The notes below the pieces were generated by a model, which did no database searches, was not told where the DNA came from, and saw only the letters and a list, made by a program, of their open reading frames with translations. Shown here one piece after another: positions 9,259 to 16,138 of a stretch of 38,419 bases of DNA. Position 1 is the first letter of the stretch, and every line of letters begins with the position of its first letter. Source of the stretch: Deltaproteobacteria bacterium (GTDB lineage Bacteria > Myxococcota_A > Polyangia > Polyangiales > JADJMO01). Position numbers and translations under genes: made by a program. The stretch is taken from positions 1 through 38,419 of the forward strand of contig JACPFM010000093.1 in NCBI GenBank assembly GCA_016182965.1, written 5' to 3'.

Positions 9259-9743
9259 CGCGTGACCTCTTGCTCGACGGCGCCGTTGCCGGACTTCTTG
9301 GGCGACACCGCCGTGTCGAGCGCCTCGCGCAGGCGGCCGAGCAGGCGCCGGAGCTCGTCGCGCTCGCGCGCGCCGAGCGGGCCGAGGATCTCCTCGGCGA
9401 GCTCGGCATGCCGCGCGATGGCCTTCTGCGCGAGCTTCTGGCCGCGCGCGGTGAGCGAGACGCGCGTCAGCCGGCGATCGCTCGGATCGGGCCGGCGCTC
9501 GACGATGCCGTCGCGCTCGGCGCGATCGACGAGGCCGGTGAGGTTGCCGGCGGTGACCAGCATGCGCCGCGACAGCTGCGCGAGCGTCTGCCCGTCCTCG
9601 CGCGACAGCTGCATCAGGAGGTCGAAGCGCGCGAGCGACAGGTCGGGGCCGAGGCCGCGGCGCAGCGCGGTGAGCATGAGGTTCTGCGCCGCGAGCAGGC
9701 GCACGACGATGGAGATCGCGATCGGATCCGGCGTGCGCTTCAT
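9255..9743 (-). CDS. MarR-family transcriptional regulator
   Basis: A 162-residue winged-helix regulator. The helix-turn-helix and wing are visible in TLAQLSRRMLVTAGNLTGLV and ERRPDPSDRRLTRVSLT, about residues 52-97, flanked by helical dimerisation segments. It starts at ATG 9743 within the RidA stop (ATGA) and is translated inside the catabolic operon. MarR proteins in aromatic-acid clusters commonly repress their own operon and are released by an aryl-CoA thioester. The natural target here would be the 10944-11018 gap ahead of the SDR gene. The ligand is inferred from the adjacent ligase only. Confidence 0.85.
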   Translation of the reverse strand: MKRTPDPIAISIVVRLLAAQNLMLTALRRGLGPDLSLARFDLLMQLSREDGQTLAQLSRRMLVTAGNLTGLVDRAERDGIVERRPDPSDRRLTRVSLTARGQKLAQKAIARHAELAEEILGPLGARERDELRRLLGRLREALDTAVSPKKSGNGAVEQEVTR

Positions 9744-10186
9744 GGCGGGCTCCCTGCTGCCGCGGGCAGCACGCACGTCGCCTCGATCTCGACCTTCGCC
9801 CCGGGCTCGAGGAGCCCGGCGACCCCCACCAGGGCCATCGCGGGGTAGTGCCGGCCGAGGCGCTCTCGCCACGCGCGACCGATGGTGGCGGTGCTCCGGC
9901 GGTAGGCCTCGAGATCGGTGACGTACACGGTCATCCGCGCGACGTGGCTCGGCGCGCCGCCGGCGGCGCGCACGACGGCGAGCACGTTGTCGAGCGCGAT
10001 GGCGAACTGCTCGCCGAGATCGTCGGTGTCGAACACGCCCTCGGGCGAGTCGCCGAGGGTCTTCCAGCCGACCATGCCGGCGACGTAGAGGATGCGCTCG
10101 CCGCCGCCGGCGGTGATCACCCCGTTGGCGTAGCCGCGGGGACGCGGCCACTCGGGCGGCTGCACGACGCGGATCGGATCAGCCAA
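9740..10186 (-). CDS. RidA (YjgF/YER057c/UK114) family protein
   Basis: The 148-residue protein shows the family core: a VAGMVGWKTLGDSPEG strand pair, LDNVLAVVRAAGGAPSHVARM, VYVTDLEAYRR and a C-terminal EPGAKVEIEATCVLP. The Arg that archetypal RidA uses for enamine/imine hydrolysis (usually in PxRSAVEV) is replaced: the segment here is YPAMALVGVAGLL. It is therefore more like the Rid subgroups lacking that Arg, and generic deaminase activity is uncertain. Related proteins include 2-aminomuconate deaminases of aminoaromatic catabolism, which fits an anthranilate-type pathway. The only good start is TTG at 10186, overlapping the SDR stop by 8 nt with GGAGGGA upstream. Confidence 0.8.
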   Translation of the reverse strand: MADPIRVVQPPEWPRPRGYANGVITAGGGERILYVAGMVGWKTLGDSPEGVFDTDDLGEQFAIALDNVLAVVRAAGGAPSHVARMTVYVTDLEAYRRSTATIGRAWRERLGRHYPAMALVGVAGLLEPGAKVEIEATCVLPAAAGSPP

Positions 10187-10943
10187 AAGTCCCTCCCCCG
10201 TTCACGACGACGGCCTGGCCGTGGATGCCGCGCGCCTCGTCCGGCAGCAGCGCGGCGACGGCGTGGGCGACCTCCTCGGCCTTGATCAAGCGACCCTGCG
10301 GCGACATGCGCTCGAGCGCCGCCTTGGCGCCGTCGCGGCCGACGCCGGTCTTGTCGGCGATGCGATCGACCGAGCGCGCCGCCATCTCGGTGTCGACGAA
10401 GCCGGGGCAGATGGCGTTGATCGTCACCTGCGAGCGCGCGATCTCCGCCGCGATCGCGCGCACGAGGCCCACCGCGGCGTGCTTGCTCGCGCAGTAGGCC
10501 GCCGTGTACGGGTAGCCCGCGAGGCCGGCCGTGGAGGCGATGACCACCACGCGCCCGCGACCGCGCGCGATCATGCCCGGGATGGCCGCGCGACACAGCG
10601 CGAAGACCGACCCGACGTTGGTCGCCATCACCTGGTCCCACACCTCGTCGGTGGTGTCGGAGAGCTTGAACGACGCGTCGACGCCGGCGTTCGGCACGAG
10701 GACGTCGACCTCGCCGAGCGTGCTCTTCACGCCGGCGAGGATCGCCTCCGCCGAGCCGCGCTCGGCGACGTTGGAGAGGATCGGCACCGCGCCGATCTCG
10801 CTCGCCACCGCCTCGAGCTGCGCGCGCGAGCGGCCGACGATGGCGACGCGCAGGCCCATCGACGAGAGCCGCCGGGCGATCGCCGCGCCGATGCCGCGGG
10901 AGCCGCCGGTGACGAGGGCGACCCGGCCCGACAGAGGGTTCAT
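10179..10943 (-). CDS. Short-chain dehydrogenase/reductase
   Basis: A 254-residue classical SDR: TGGSRGIGAAIA (Rossmann nucleotide loop, about residues 13-24), VPNAGV (NAG motif), the active-site Ser in VIASTAGLAGYPY, YCASK (catalytic Tyr and Lys), and ICPGFVDTEM after it. The basic residues after the first glycine motif and at the end of beta-2 (VGRSRAQ) favour NADP(H). It is the first gene of the minus-strand operon, starting at ATG 10943; an in-frame upstream extension is possible but less likely. A 3-hydroxyacyl-CoA dehydrogenase or ketone reductase step on a ring-derived CoA ester is inferred from position. Confidence 0.87.
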   Translation of the reverse strand: MNPLSGRVALVTGGSRGIGAAIARRLSSMGLRVAIVGRSRAQLEAVASEIGAVPILSNVAERGSAEAILAGVKSTLGEVDVLVPNAGVDASFKLSDTTDEVWDQVMATNVGSVFALCRAAIPGMIARGRGRVVVIASTAGLAGYPYTAAYCASKHAAVGLVRAIAAEIARSQVTINAICPGFVDTEMAARSVDRIADKTGVGRDGAKAALERMSPQGRLIKAEEVAHAVAALLPDEARGIHGQAVVVNGGGTFG

Positions 10944-11018
10944 GAGGAGGATTGCTTTAGGAGCATAGGATCGGGACTTCAACCCCGCCCACAGGCTGGT
11001 TCCGCTACGCTGCGCGTC
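10944..11018. promoter_or_regulatory. Divergent promoter region with candidate MarR operator
   Basis: This 75-nt gap separates the catabolic operon (minus) from the BMP-family gene (plus), so both promoters or their 5' parts must lie here. An imperfect dyad ATTGCTTTAGGAGCATA (10951-10967, arms TGCT/AGCA) lies 7 nt upstream of the SDR start and is locally AT-richer than its surroundings. It is a plausible but weak site for the operon's own MarR protein. No good sigma-70 match was found. Confidence 0.25.
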
Positions 11019-12065
11019 GTGCCGCGACGACGTACGACGGTCCTCGCGTTCCTCGCCCTGCTGACCGTGGGCCTGGCCTTCGTCCGCGGCCGGCGCGACA
11101 CCTCGGCGAGCACGCCGACCCATGGGGCCGCGGCGAGCGGCTTCCGCGTCGGTCTGGTGTTCGACGTCGGCGGTCGGGGCGACAAGAGCTTCAACGATCT
11201 GTCGTGGGCCGGCCTGCAGCGGGCGCAGAGGGAGCTCGGCGCGTACACGGAGTACGTCGAGCCGACCGGGGCCGAGGACCGCGAGGCCGCGCTGCGGTTG
11301 TTCGCCGCCCGCGGGTTCGATCTGGTCATCGCGGTGGGCTTCATCTTCTCGCGCGACGTCGACGAGGTCGCCCGCGCGCACCCCGGCACGAGGTTCGCCT
11401 GCGTCGATTACGCACCGCCCTTCGTGCCGGGGGTGCCCATCCCGCCCAACGTCACCGGGCTCGCCTTCCGCGAGCACGAGGGCTCGTTCCTCGTCGGGGC
11501 GGTGGCCGGGCTGGTCAGCAAGACCTCGCACGTCGGCTTCGTCGGCGGGATGGACATGCCGCTCATCCACAAGTTCGAGGCCGGCTACCGCGCCGGCGTG
11601 GCCGCGGTGTGTCCGCGCTGCGTGCTCCACGTGGCGTACGCGGGGACCACGCCCGAAGCGTTCCGCGATCCGGCCAAGGGCAAGGCGATCGCCCACGCGC
11701 AGATCGCCGCCGGCAGCGACGTGCTGTTCCACGCGAGCGGCTCGACCGGCCTCGGGGTGTTCCGCGCGGCGCGCGACGCCGGCGTGTACGCCATCGGCGT
11801 CGACGCCGATCAGTGGGACGAGGCGCCGGGGACGGTGCTCACCTCGATGACCAAGCAGGCCGACGTCTCGGTGTTCGACGCGATCGCCGCGGCGAAGCGC
11901 AGAGACCTCGCCGGTGGGATGCGCGTGCTCGGGCTGTCCGAGGCCGGCGTCGATTACGTCCACGAGGGACCGCACGGCGCGCTGATCCCCGCGGCCGTGA
12001 AGAGCCGCGTCGAGGCGCTGCGGCGTGACGTGATCGAGGGAAGGACCACCGTGCCCTCGGAGTGA
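11019..12065 (+). CDS. BMP family (PnrA/TmpC-like) substrate-binding protein
   Basis: A 348-residue protein with an N-terminal hydrophobic segment (residues 8-21) and a periplasmic-binding domain of the basic membrane protein family. FDVGGRGDKSFNDLSWAGL is the hallmark segment, followed by VIAVGFIFSRDVDEVA, THVGFVGGMDMPLIHKFE-like (SKTSHVGFVGGMD), HASGSTGLGVF and IGVDADQWDE. Relatives bind purine nucleosides for ABC import; some Gram-positive members are lipoproteins or signalling proteins. There is no lipobox Cys here and no ABC transporter gene in the window, so it may act alone or with a distant transporter. The GTG at 11019 gives VPRRRTTVLAF, a plausible signal sequence. Its stop overlaps the next start by 4 nt. 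Confidence 0.82.
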   Translation: MPRRRTTVLAFLALLTVGLAFVRGRRDTSASTPTHGAAASGFRVGLVFDVGGRGDKSFNDLSWAGLQRAQRELGAYTEYVEPTGAEDREAALRLFAARGFDLVIAVGFIFSRDVDEVARAHPGTRFACVDYAPPFVPGVPIPPNVTGLAFREHEGSFLVGAVAGLVSKTSHVGFVGGMDMPLIHKFEAGYRAGVAAVCPRCVLHVAYAGTTPEAFRDPAKGKAIAHAQIAAGSDVLFHASGSTGLGVFRAARDAGVYAIGVDADQWDEAPGTVLTSMTKQADVSVFDAIAAAKRRDLAGGMRVLGLSEAGVDYVHEGPHGALIPAAVKSRVEALRRDVIEGRTTVPSE

Positions 12066-12931
12066 GTCCGCGACGCGAGGGGCGCGCCGGTCGTCCAACG
12101 ATCGCCCTGGACTCCTCGCGCTCCACCGGCCGTCTCGCGACGGCGCTCGCGCTGCTGCTCTCGGCGTGCCAACGCGGGCGCCCCGCGGCGCCGGCGAGCG
12201 CGGCGGCTCCCCCCGCTCTTCCCACTGGCCCAAGCGAGACGGAGGCGACGTTGGTCGAGGGTGACGATCCCGGTTGGAGCGCGACGATCGGCGAGCCGCA
12301 CGCGACGGCCGACGGCGGCGCCCCCGCGCTCGTCGCCGAGGCCATCCGCGAGCTCCGCGCGATGCGCAGCACGCGCTACCGGCACAAGACGCGCGTCGAC
12401 GAGGCGAGCGGGACGTTCGAGTTCGACTGCTCGGGGTTCGTGGCCTACGCGCTATGGAGGGTGAACGAGCACGCGCTCGGGCTCGTGCCGGTCGGCGTCA
12501 AGGGGCGCCCGCGCGCCGAGGACTTCGTGACGTTCTTCACCGGGCTCTCCGCCACCGACGCGCCGTGGCGTCGCGTCGAGCACGGCGGCGACGTCGCGCC
12601 TGGCGACGTGATCGCGTGGCTGCGTCCGGCGGACCTGATCGGCACCAACACCGGTCACCTCGCCATCGTGCTCGATCGCCTCGGCCAGGCGAAGCCGTCG
12701 AAGGCGGTGGCGGCGATCGGCGGCGCGCGGGAGCTCCTGCTCCGCGTGGTCGACAGCACCGACTCGCCGCACGCCGACGACGCGCGCGGCGACGAGACGA
12801 CGACCGGGCTCGGCAGCGGGACCATCGGCCTCGTGGTCGACGCCGGCGACGTCCCGATCGGCTACCGCTGGCGCGGCGGCAAGAGCCCCAAGGCGTGGAC
12901 GACGACGATCGCGATCGCGCGCCTGCCGTGA
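12062..12931 (+). CDS. NlpC/P60-like lipoprotein (putative cysteine peptidase/amidase)
   Basis: The 289-residue protein begins at GTG 12062 (GTGA overlap with the BMP gene). A long charged n-region precedes the hydrophobic stretch and lipobox LLLSAC (Cys about residue 36), then a Pro/Ala-rich linker. The catalytic Cys motif FDCSGFVAYAL (about residues 120-130) and a downstream NTGHLAIVLD with the catalytic His match the NlpC/P60 (CHAP-like) papain fold; the segment APGDVIAWL is the usual strand between them. Such enzymes cut peptidoglycan stem peptides or related amides. The unusual feature is pairing with a nucleoside-binding-type protein in a two-gene operon. Confidence 0.72.
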   Translation: MSPRREGRAGRPTIALDSSRSTGRLATALALLLSACQRGRPAAPASAAAPPALPTGPSETEATLVEGDDPGWSATIGEPHATADGGAPALVAEAIRELRAMRSTRYRHKTRVDEASGTFEFDCSGFVAYALWRVNEHALGLVPVGVKGRPRAEDFVTFFTGLSATDAPWRRVEHGGDVAPGDVIAWLRPADLIGTNTGHLAIVLDRLGQAKPSKAVAAIGGARELLLRVVDSTDSPHADDARGDETTTGLGSGTIGLVVDAGDVPIGYRWRGGKSPKAWTTTIAIARLP

Positions 12932-12965
12932 CGCGCGCGCCTCTTCACGACCACGCGCGCGTCAC
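12928..12965 (+). terminator. Perfect 12-bp inverted repeat after the NlpC-like gene
   Basis: GTGACGCGCGCG (12928-12939, including the TGA stop) pairs exactly with CGCGCGCGTCAC (12954-12965) around a 14-nt loop. There is no T-tract, but the stem is long and pure enough to form in RNA. It likely ends the BMP/NlpC transcript and insulates the next operon. Confidence 0.55.
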
Positions 12966-13105
12966 GCGATGACGCCGACGCTCGCGCGTAGCGCGTCGAA
13001 TTCCCCGATCTTTCCCGCGGGATCTCCAACTCGCGCCCCGCGATACACGGGCCTTCGCCGGCATCGTTACCCGTGCTCGACGACTACCGGTCCGCCACCG
13101 GATTC

Positions 13106-13111
13106 GAGGTG
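13106..13111 (+). promoter_or_regulatory. Ribosome binding site of the PgsC-like gene
   Basis: GAGGTG lies 5 nt before the GTG start at 13117 and decides that start. The leader 12966-13105 must hold the promoter of the PGA-like operon, but I see no convincing sigma-70 or sigma-54 elements. Confidence 0.5.
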
Positions 13112-13116
13112 ACGAC

Positions 13117-16068
13117 GTGAACCCCTTGCACCTGTTCCCCACCGCCGGCTTCGATCGATCGACGACGACGCCGGTGCTGCTCGGCGTCCTCATCTCGTGG
13201 TGCTTCACCGAGACGTTCGGGTGGGTCTTCGCGGGTCTCGTGGTGCCCGGATACCTCGCCGCGGTCTTCGCGATCGATCCGCGCGCGGGCATGGTCGACG
13301 TCGCCGAGGCGATCTTCACCTACGGCCTCTCGCGCGCGATCGGCGAGCACCTCCCGCGCACCGGCCTCACCTCGCGCGTGTTCGGGCGCGAGCGCTTCCT
13401 GCTCATCGTCCTCAGCAGCATCGTGGTGCGCCTCGCCGTCGAGGGCGCGCTGCTCCCGCGCTTCGCGCCCCACGCCGCCGGATCCTTCTTCTCGATCGGC
13501 CTCGTGGTGGTGCCGCTCGCGGCCAACGCCTGCTGGAAGACCGGCCTCGCCAAGGGCCTCGTGCAGAGCGGCGTCCCCACGCTGCTCGTGTACCTGCTCT
13601 TGAAGCTCGTCCTGTTGCCGCACACGAACCTGTCGCTCGCCGGGTTCGAGCTGGCCACCGAGGACGTCGCCTCGAGCTTCCTCGACTCGCCCAAGGCGTA
13701 CATCCTGCTGATCACCGGCGCGATCCTGGCCGCCGCGGCCAACGTGCTCGACGGCTGGGATTTCAACGGGATCCTCGTCCCCGCCCTGCTGTCGCTCGTC
13801 GTCCTCGAGCCGGTGAAGCTCGGGGCGACGTTCATCGAGGCGGTGGTGATCGTGATGATCGCGGCGGCGCTCTTGAAGAGCACGCGCCTCGGTCGCGCGA
13901 ACGTCGAGGGTCCGCGGCGCCTGGTCCTGTTCTTCTCCATCGACTACGCGGCGCGCTTCGTCTTCGCGTCGATCGTCGGCCGCAGCCTCCCCGGCGCGGA
14001 CGTCGTCGGGTTGATGGGCTTCGGCTACCTGCTGCCCACGCTCCTCGCGGTGAAGATCGCCCAGCGCGGCAGCGCGCCGCTGGTGCTCCTGCCGACCGCG
14101 CAGGTCAGCGTCGGCGCCTTCGCGCTCGGCACCTTGATCGGGTTCTCCGCGGCGATGGTCGACACCGCGCCCTCGGCGGCGCGCGCCGCGATCACGCGCC
14201 CGCTCGGCAGGGCGCCGCTCGATCCCGAGGCCGCGGCGTTGTGGGTCGGCGCCCTGGCGCGCACGACGCCGCACGAGGGCAAGGGGCCGAAGCCGGTCGC
14301 CGCGACCGAGGTCGTCGGCCAGGTCGATCGCGCGGCGGCGAGCGACGAGCACGCGGCGGGGCCGCTCGAGCTGCAGCGCCTCGAGCGCGGGGTGTTCCTG
14401 CTGCGCGAGCCCTTCCAGTCGCTCGAGGATCGGTTCGGCGATCCGGCGGTCCTCGCGACCGCCTCGGGCCGCGCGGCCGGTCGGCGCGTCACGCTGGTGG
14501 TCGATCGTCCCGTGGGCGCGCCGGAGACGGCGGCGCTCGCCGGCCGACTGGTCGCCGAGGGGCGCGTCGACGCCGCGGTCATCGCCGGCCAGCAGGGCGA
14601 CGACACCGCGCCGTTCGCGCGGGCCACGCTCGAGGTCGCGCGCGCTTTGTCTGCGCGCGGCGACACCCCCGGCGCGGTGATCGCGCTGCGGCGCGCCGAG
14701 GGTGCGCAGGGTCGCGTCTCCGTTCGCGGGGACGGCGGGTCGGCGGCGCGCGTCGACGCGCTGGTCCTCGCGCTCGAGCGGGCGACCGGTCCGCTGCCGC
14801 GCGCGGCCGGTCCGGCGCAGGGCCCCGACGTGGTGATCGAGCTGCCCGAGTCCGCGATCGCGAAGCTCTTCGCCGGCGATCCGAAGGCGACGCCGCCGTC
14901 GATCGCCAGCCCTGCGGCCCTGGCCACCGTGCTCGACGACGTCCGCGCGACGACCGCCACCGCCTCGCTCGAGGACCTCCTGGCGCTGCGCCGCCTGGTC
15001 CTCGAGCCGCTCTTCACGCCGTCGACGGCGCCGCGCCCTCACCTGGTGACGCTGGTCCGCGCGAGCGCCGGCAAGCTCGGTTACGAGCTGCTCGGTCCCT
15101 CGCCGCTCGCCGACGGCGGCGAGGCCTTCGTCCTTCGCCCCGCGGCGCCGCGCCCGTTCGCCGCGGTCGTGCGCACGACCGGCGTGACCGGGACGATCGT
15201 CGAGGTGCCCCACGGCTTCCACGATCGCATGCGCGACGCGGCGATCCGGGTGACCTTGGGCCTCGGCGCCGACGCCCTCCTGCTCGGTCTCGAGCACGGC
15301 GGCGGCTCGCGCGGCGGCAACGCGCTGCGCCTCGCGCACGCGGTGGCGTCGGCGGAGGTCGCCGGGCGCGTCGCCAACATCGTGCTGCTCTACGAGGGCA
15401 TCGACGAGCGCACCGCGCCGGGCGTCGTCTCGATCGGCGCGTGGGGCGGCGTGGGGCGCGAGCCGCTCGCCGCCCTCACCCGGAGCACGCTGTCCGCGCT
15501 CGGCGTGCAGACGATCGAGGGGCCGCTCGATCTCGGGCCGCGCGAGCTCGGCGCGCGCGCGCTCTTCGGCGAGACGCCCCTGGTCGCCGCGACGCTCGAT
15601 CGCGCCGCCCTCCACGCGCTGTCGCTCGACGAGTCGCGCTTCTCGGCCCGATCGCTGACCACCCCGGCCCTCCCGGCGCTCCTCACGCATGACGGCGCGC
15701 TCGTCGACGCCGCGTCCAAGCTCGCGGCGGCGATCCCCGAGGGGCTTCCGGCGCCGAACGTCGACGTGCTCGATCTGGCGCGCCGCTCCACCATGGAGCA
15801 GAGCATCGTCGCGCGGCGATCGCTCGCCGCCGTCCTGTCGTCCTCCGCGGCGCGCGCGGGCATCGTGCACGGCCGGCAGGGCGACTTCCTCGTGCTCGTC
15901 GCGCGCAACGACAAGGGTTGGATCGCCGCCGCGCTGCCGTTCGATCCGCGCGCTCCGTCGTTCGATCCGCGCGCTCCGCGCGACTCCAAGGTGACCGAGG
16001 CGAAGACGCTGCGCGACTGCGCGGCCGTTCTCGACGCGGCGGGAGTCTGCCGCGCCGCAGCTCCTTGA
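13117..16068 (+). CDS. pgsC: PgsC/CapC-like membrane protein: duplicated domain plus large C-terminal extension
   Basis: A 983-residue protein; ordinary PgsC is about 150. Residues 17-168 match PgsC closely: LLGVLISWCFTETFGWVFAG then LVVPGYLAAVF, FGRERFLLIVLSSIVVRLAV and IGLVVVPLAANACWKTGLA parallel the Bacillus protein through its membrane helices. Residues 190-349 are a second, more diverged copy (NGILVPALLSLVVLEP, GPRRLVLFFSIDYAARFVFA, GFGYLLPTLLAVKIAQRG). The rest (about 355-983) looks soluble. Residues 645-840 resemble the lipoprotein encoded at 18277-19227 (PHGFHDRM against PHTFHDEG) but lack its putative metal ligands. PgsC is the membrane partner of the PgsB ligase in poly-gamma-glutamate synthesis. 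It is the first gene of a five-gene operon. The side of the membrane on which the extension lies is not evident. Confidence 0.85.
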   Translation: MNPLHLFPTAGFDRSTTTPVLLGVLISWCFTETFGWVFAGLVVPGYLAAVFAIDPRAGMVDVAEAIFTYGLSRAIGEHLPRTGLTSRVFGRERFLLIVLSSIVVRLAVEGALLPRFAPHAAGSFFSIGLVVVPLAANACWKTGLAKGLVQSGVPTLLVYLLLKLVLLPHTNLSLAGFELATEDVASSFLDSPKAYILLITGAILAAAANVLDGWDFNGILVPALLSLVVLEPVKLGATFIEAVVIVMIAAALLKSTRLGRANVEGPRRLVLFFSIDYAARFVFASIVGRSLPGADVVGLMGFGYLLPTLLAVKIAQRGSAPLVLLPTAQVSVGAFALGTLIGFSAAMVDTAPSAARAAITRPLGRAPLDPEAAALWVGALARTTPHEGKGPKPVAATEVVGQVDRAAASDEHAAGPLELQRLERGVFLLREPFQSLEDRFGDPAVLATASGRAAGRRVTLVVDRPVGAPETAALAGRLVAEGRVDAAVIAGQQGDDTAPFARATLEVARALSARGDTPGAVIALRRAEGAQGRVSVRGDGGSAARVDALVLALERATGPLPRAAGPAQGPDVVIELPESAIAKLFAGDPKATPPSIASPAALATVLDDVRATTATASLEDLLALRRLVLEPLFTPSTAPRPHLVTLVRASAGKLGYELLGPSPLADGGEAFVLRPAAPRPFAAVVRTTGVTGTIVEVPHGFHDRMRDAAIRVTLGLGADALLLGLEHGGGSRGGNALRLAHAVASAEVAGRVANIVLLYEGIDERTAPGVVSIGAWGGVGREPLAALTRSTLSALGVQTIEGPLDLGPRELGARALFGETPLVAATLDRAALHALSLDESRFSARSLTTPALPALLTHDGALVDAASKLAAAIPEGLPAPNVDVLDLARRSTMEQSIVARRSLAAVLSSSAARAGIVHGRQGDFLVLVARNDKGWIAAALPFDPRAPSFDPRAPRDSKVTEAKTLRDCAAVLDAAGVCRAAAP
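15940..15981 (+). repeat. 21-bp tandem duplication within the PgsC-like gene
   Basis: Two adjacent 21-bp copies beginning TTCGATCCGCGCGCTCCG (15940-15960 and 15961-15981) encode FDPRAPS and FDPRAPR near the C terminus. In frame, so length-neutral for reading. Confidence 0.85.
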
Positions 16069-16082
16069 ACGGTCGCGCGCGT

Positions 16083-16122
16083 GCGCGGCCACGGATCTCC
16101 GCGCGCAGGCGCGGCCACGGAT
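16083..16122 (+). repeat. 14-bp direct repeat before the bitopic protein gene
   Basis: GCGCGGCCACGGAT occurs at 16083-16096 and 16109-16122. The second copy supplies the AT of a possible ATG at 16121, which argues that this ATG is incidental and that the start lies at 16139. Confidence 0.7.
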
Positions 16123-16138
16123 GAAGAGGCGAAGGTCC

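Noticed and set aside
9740..9743. Separate promoter for the MarR gene
   Set aside because: The MarR start overlaps the RidA stop by 4 nt, leaving no intergenic space.
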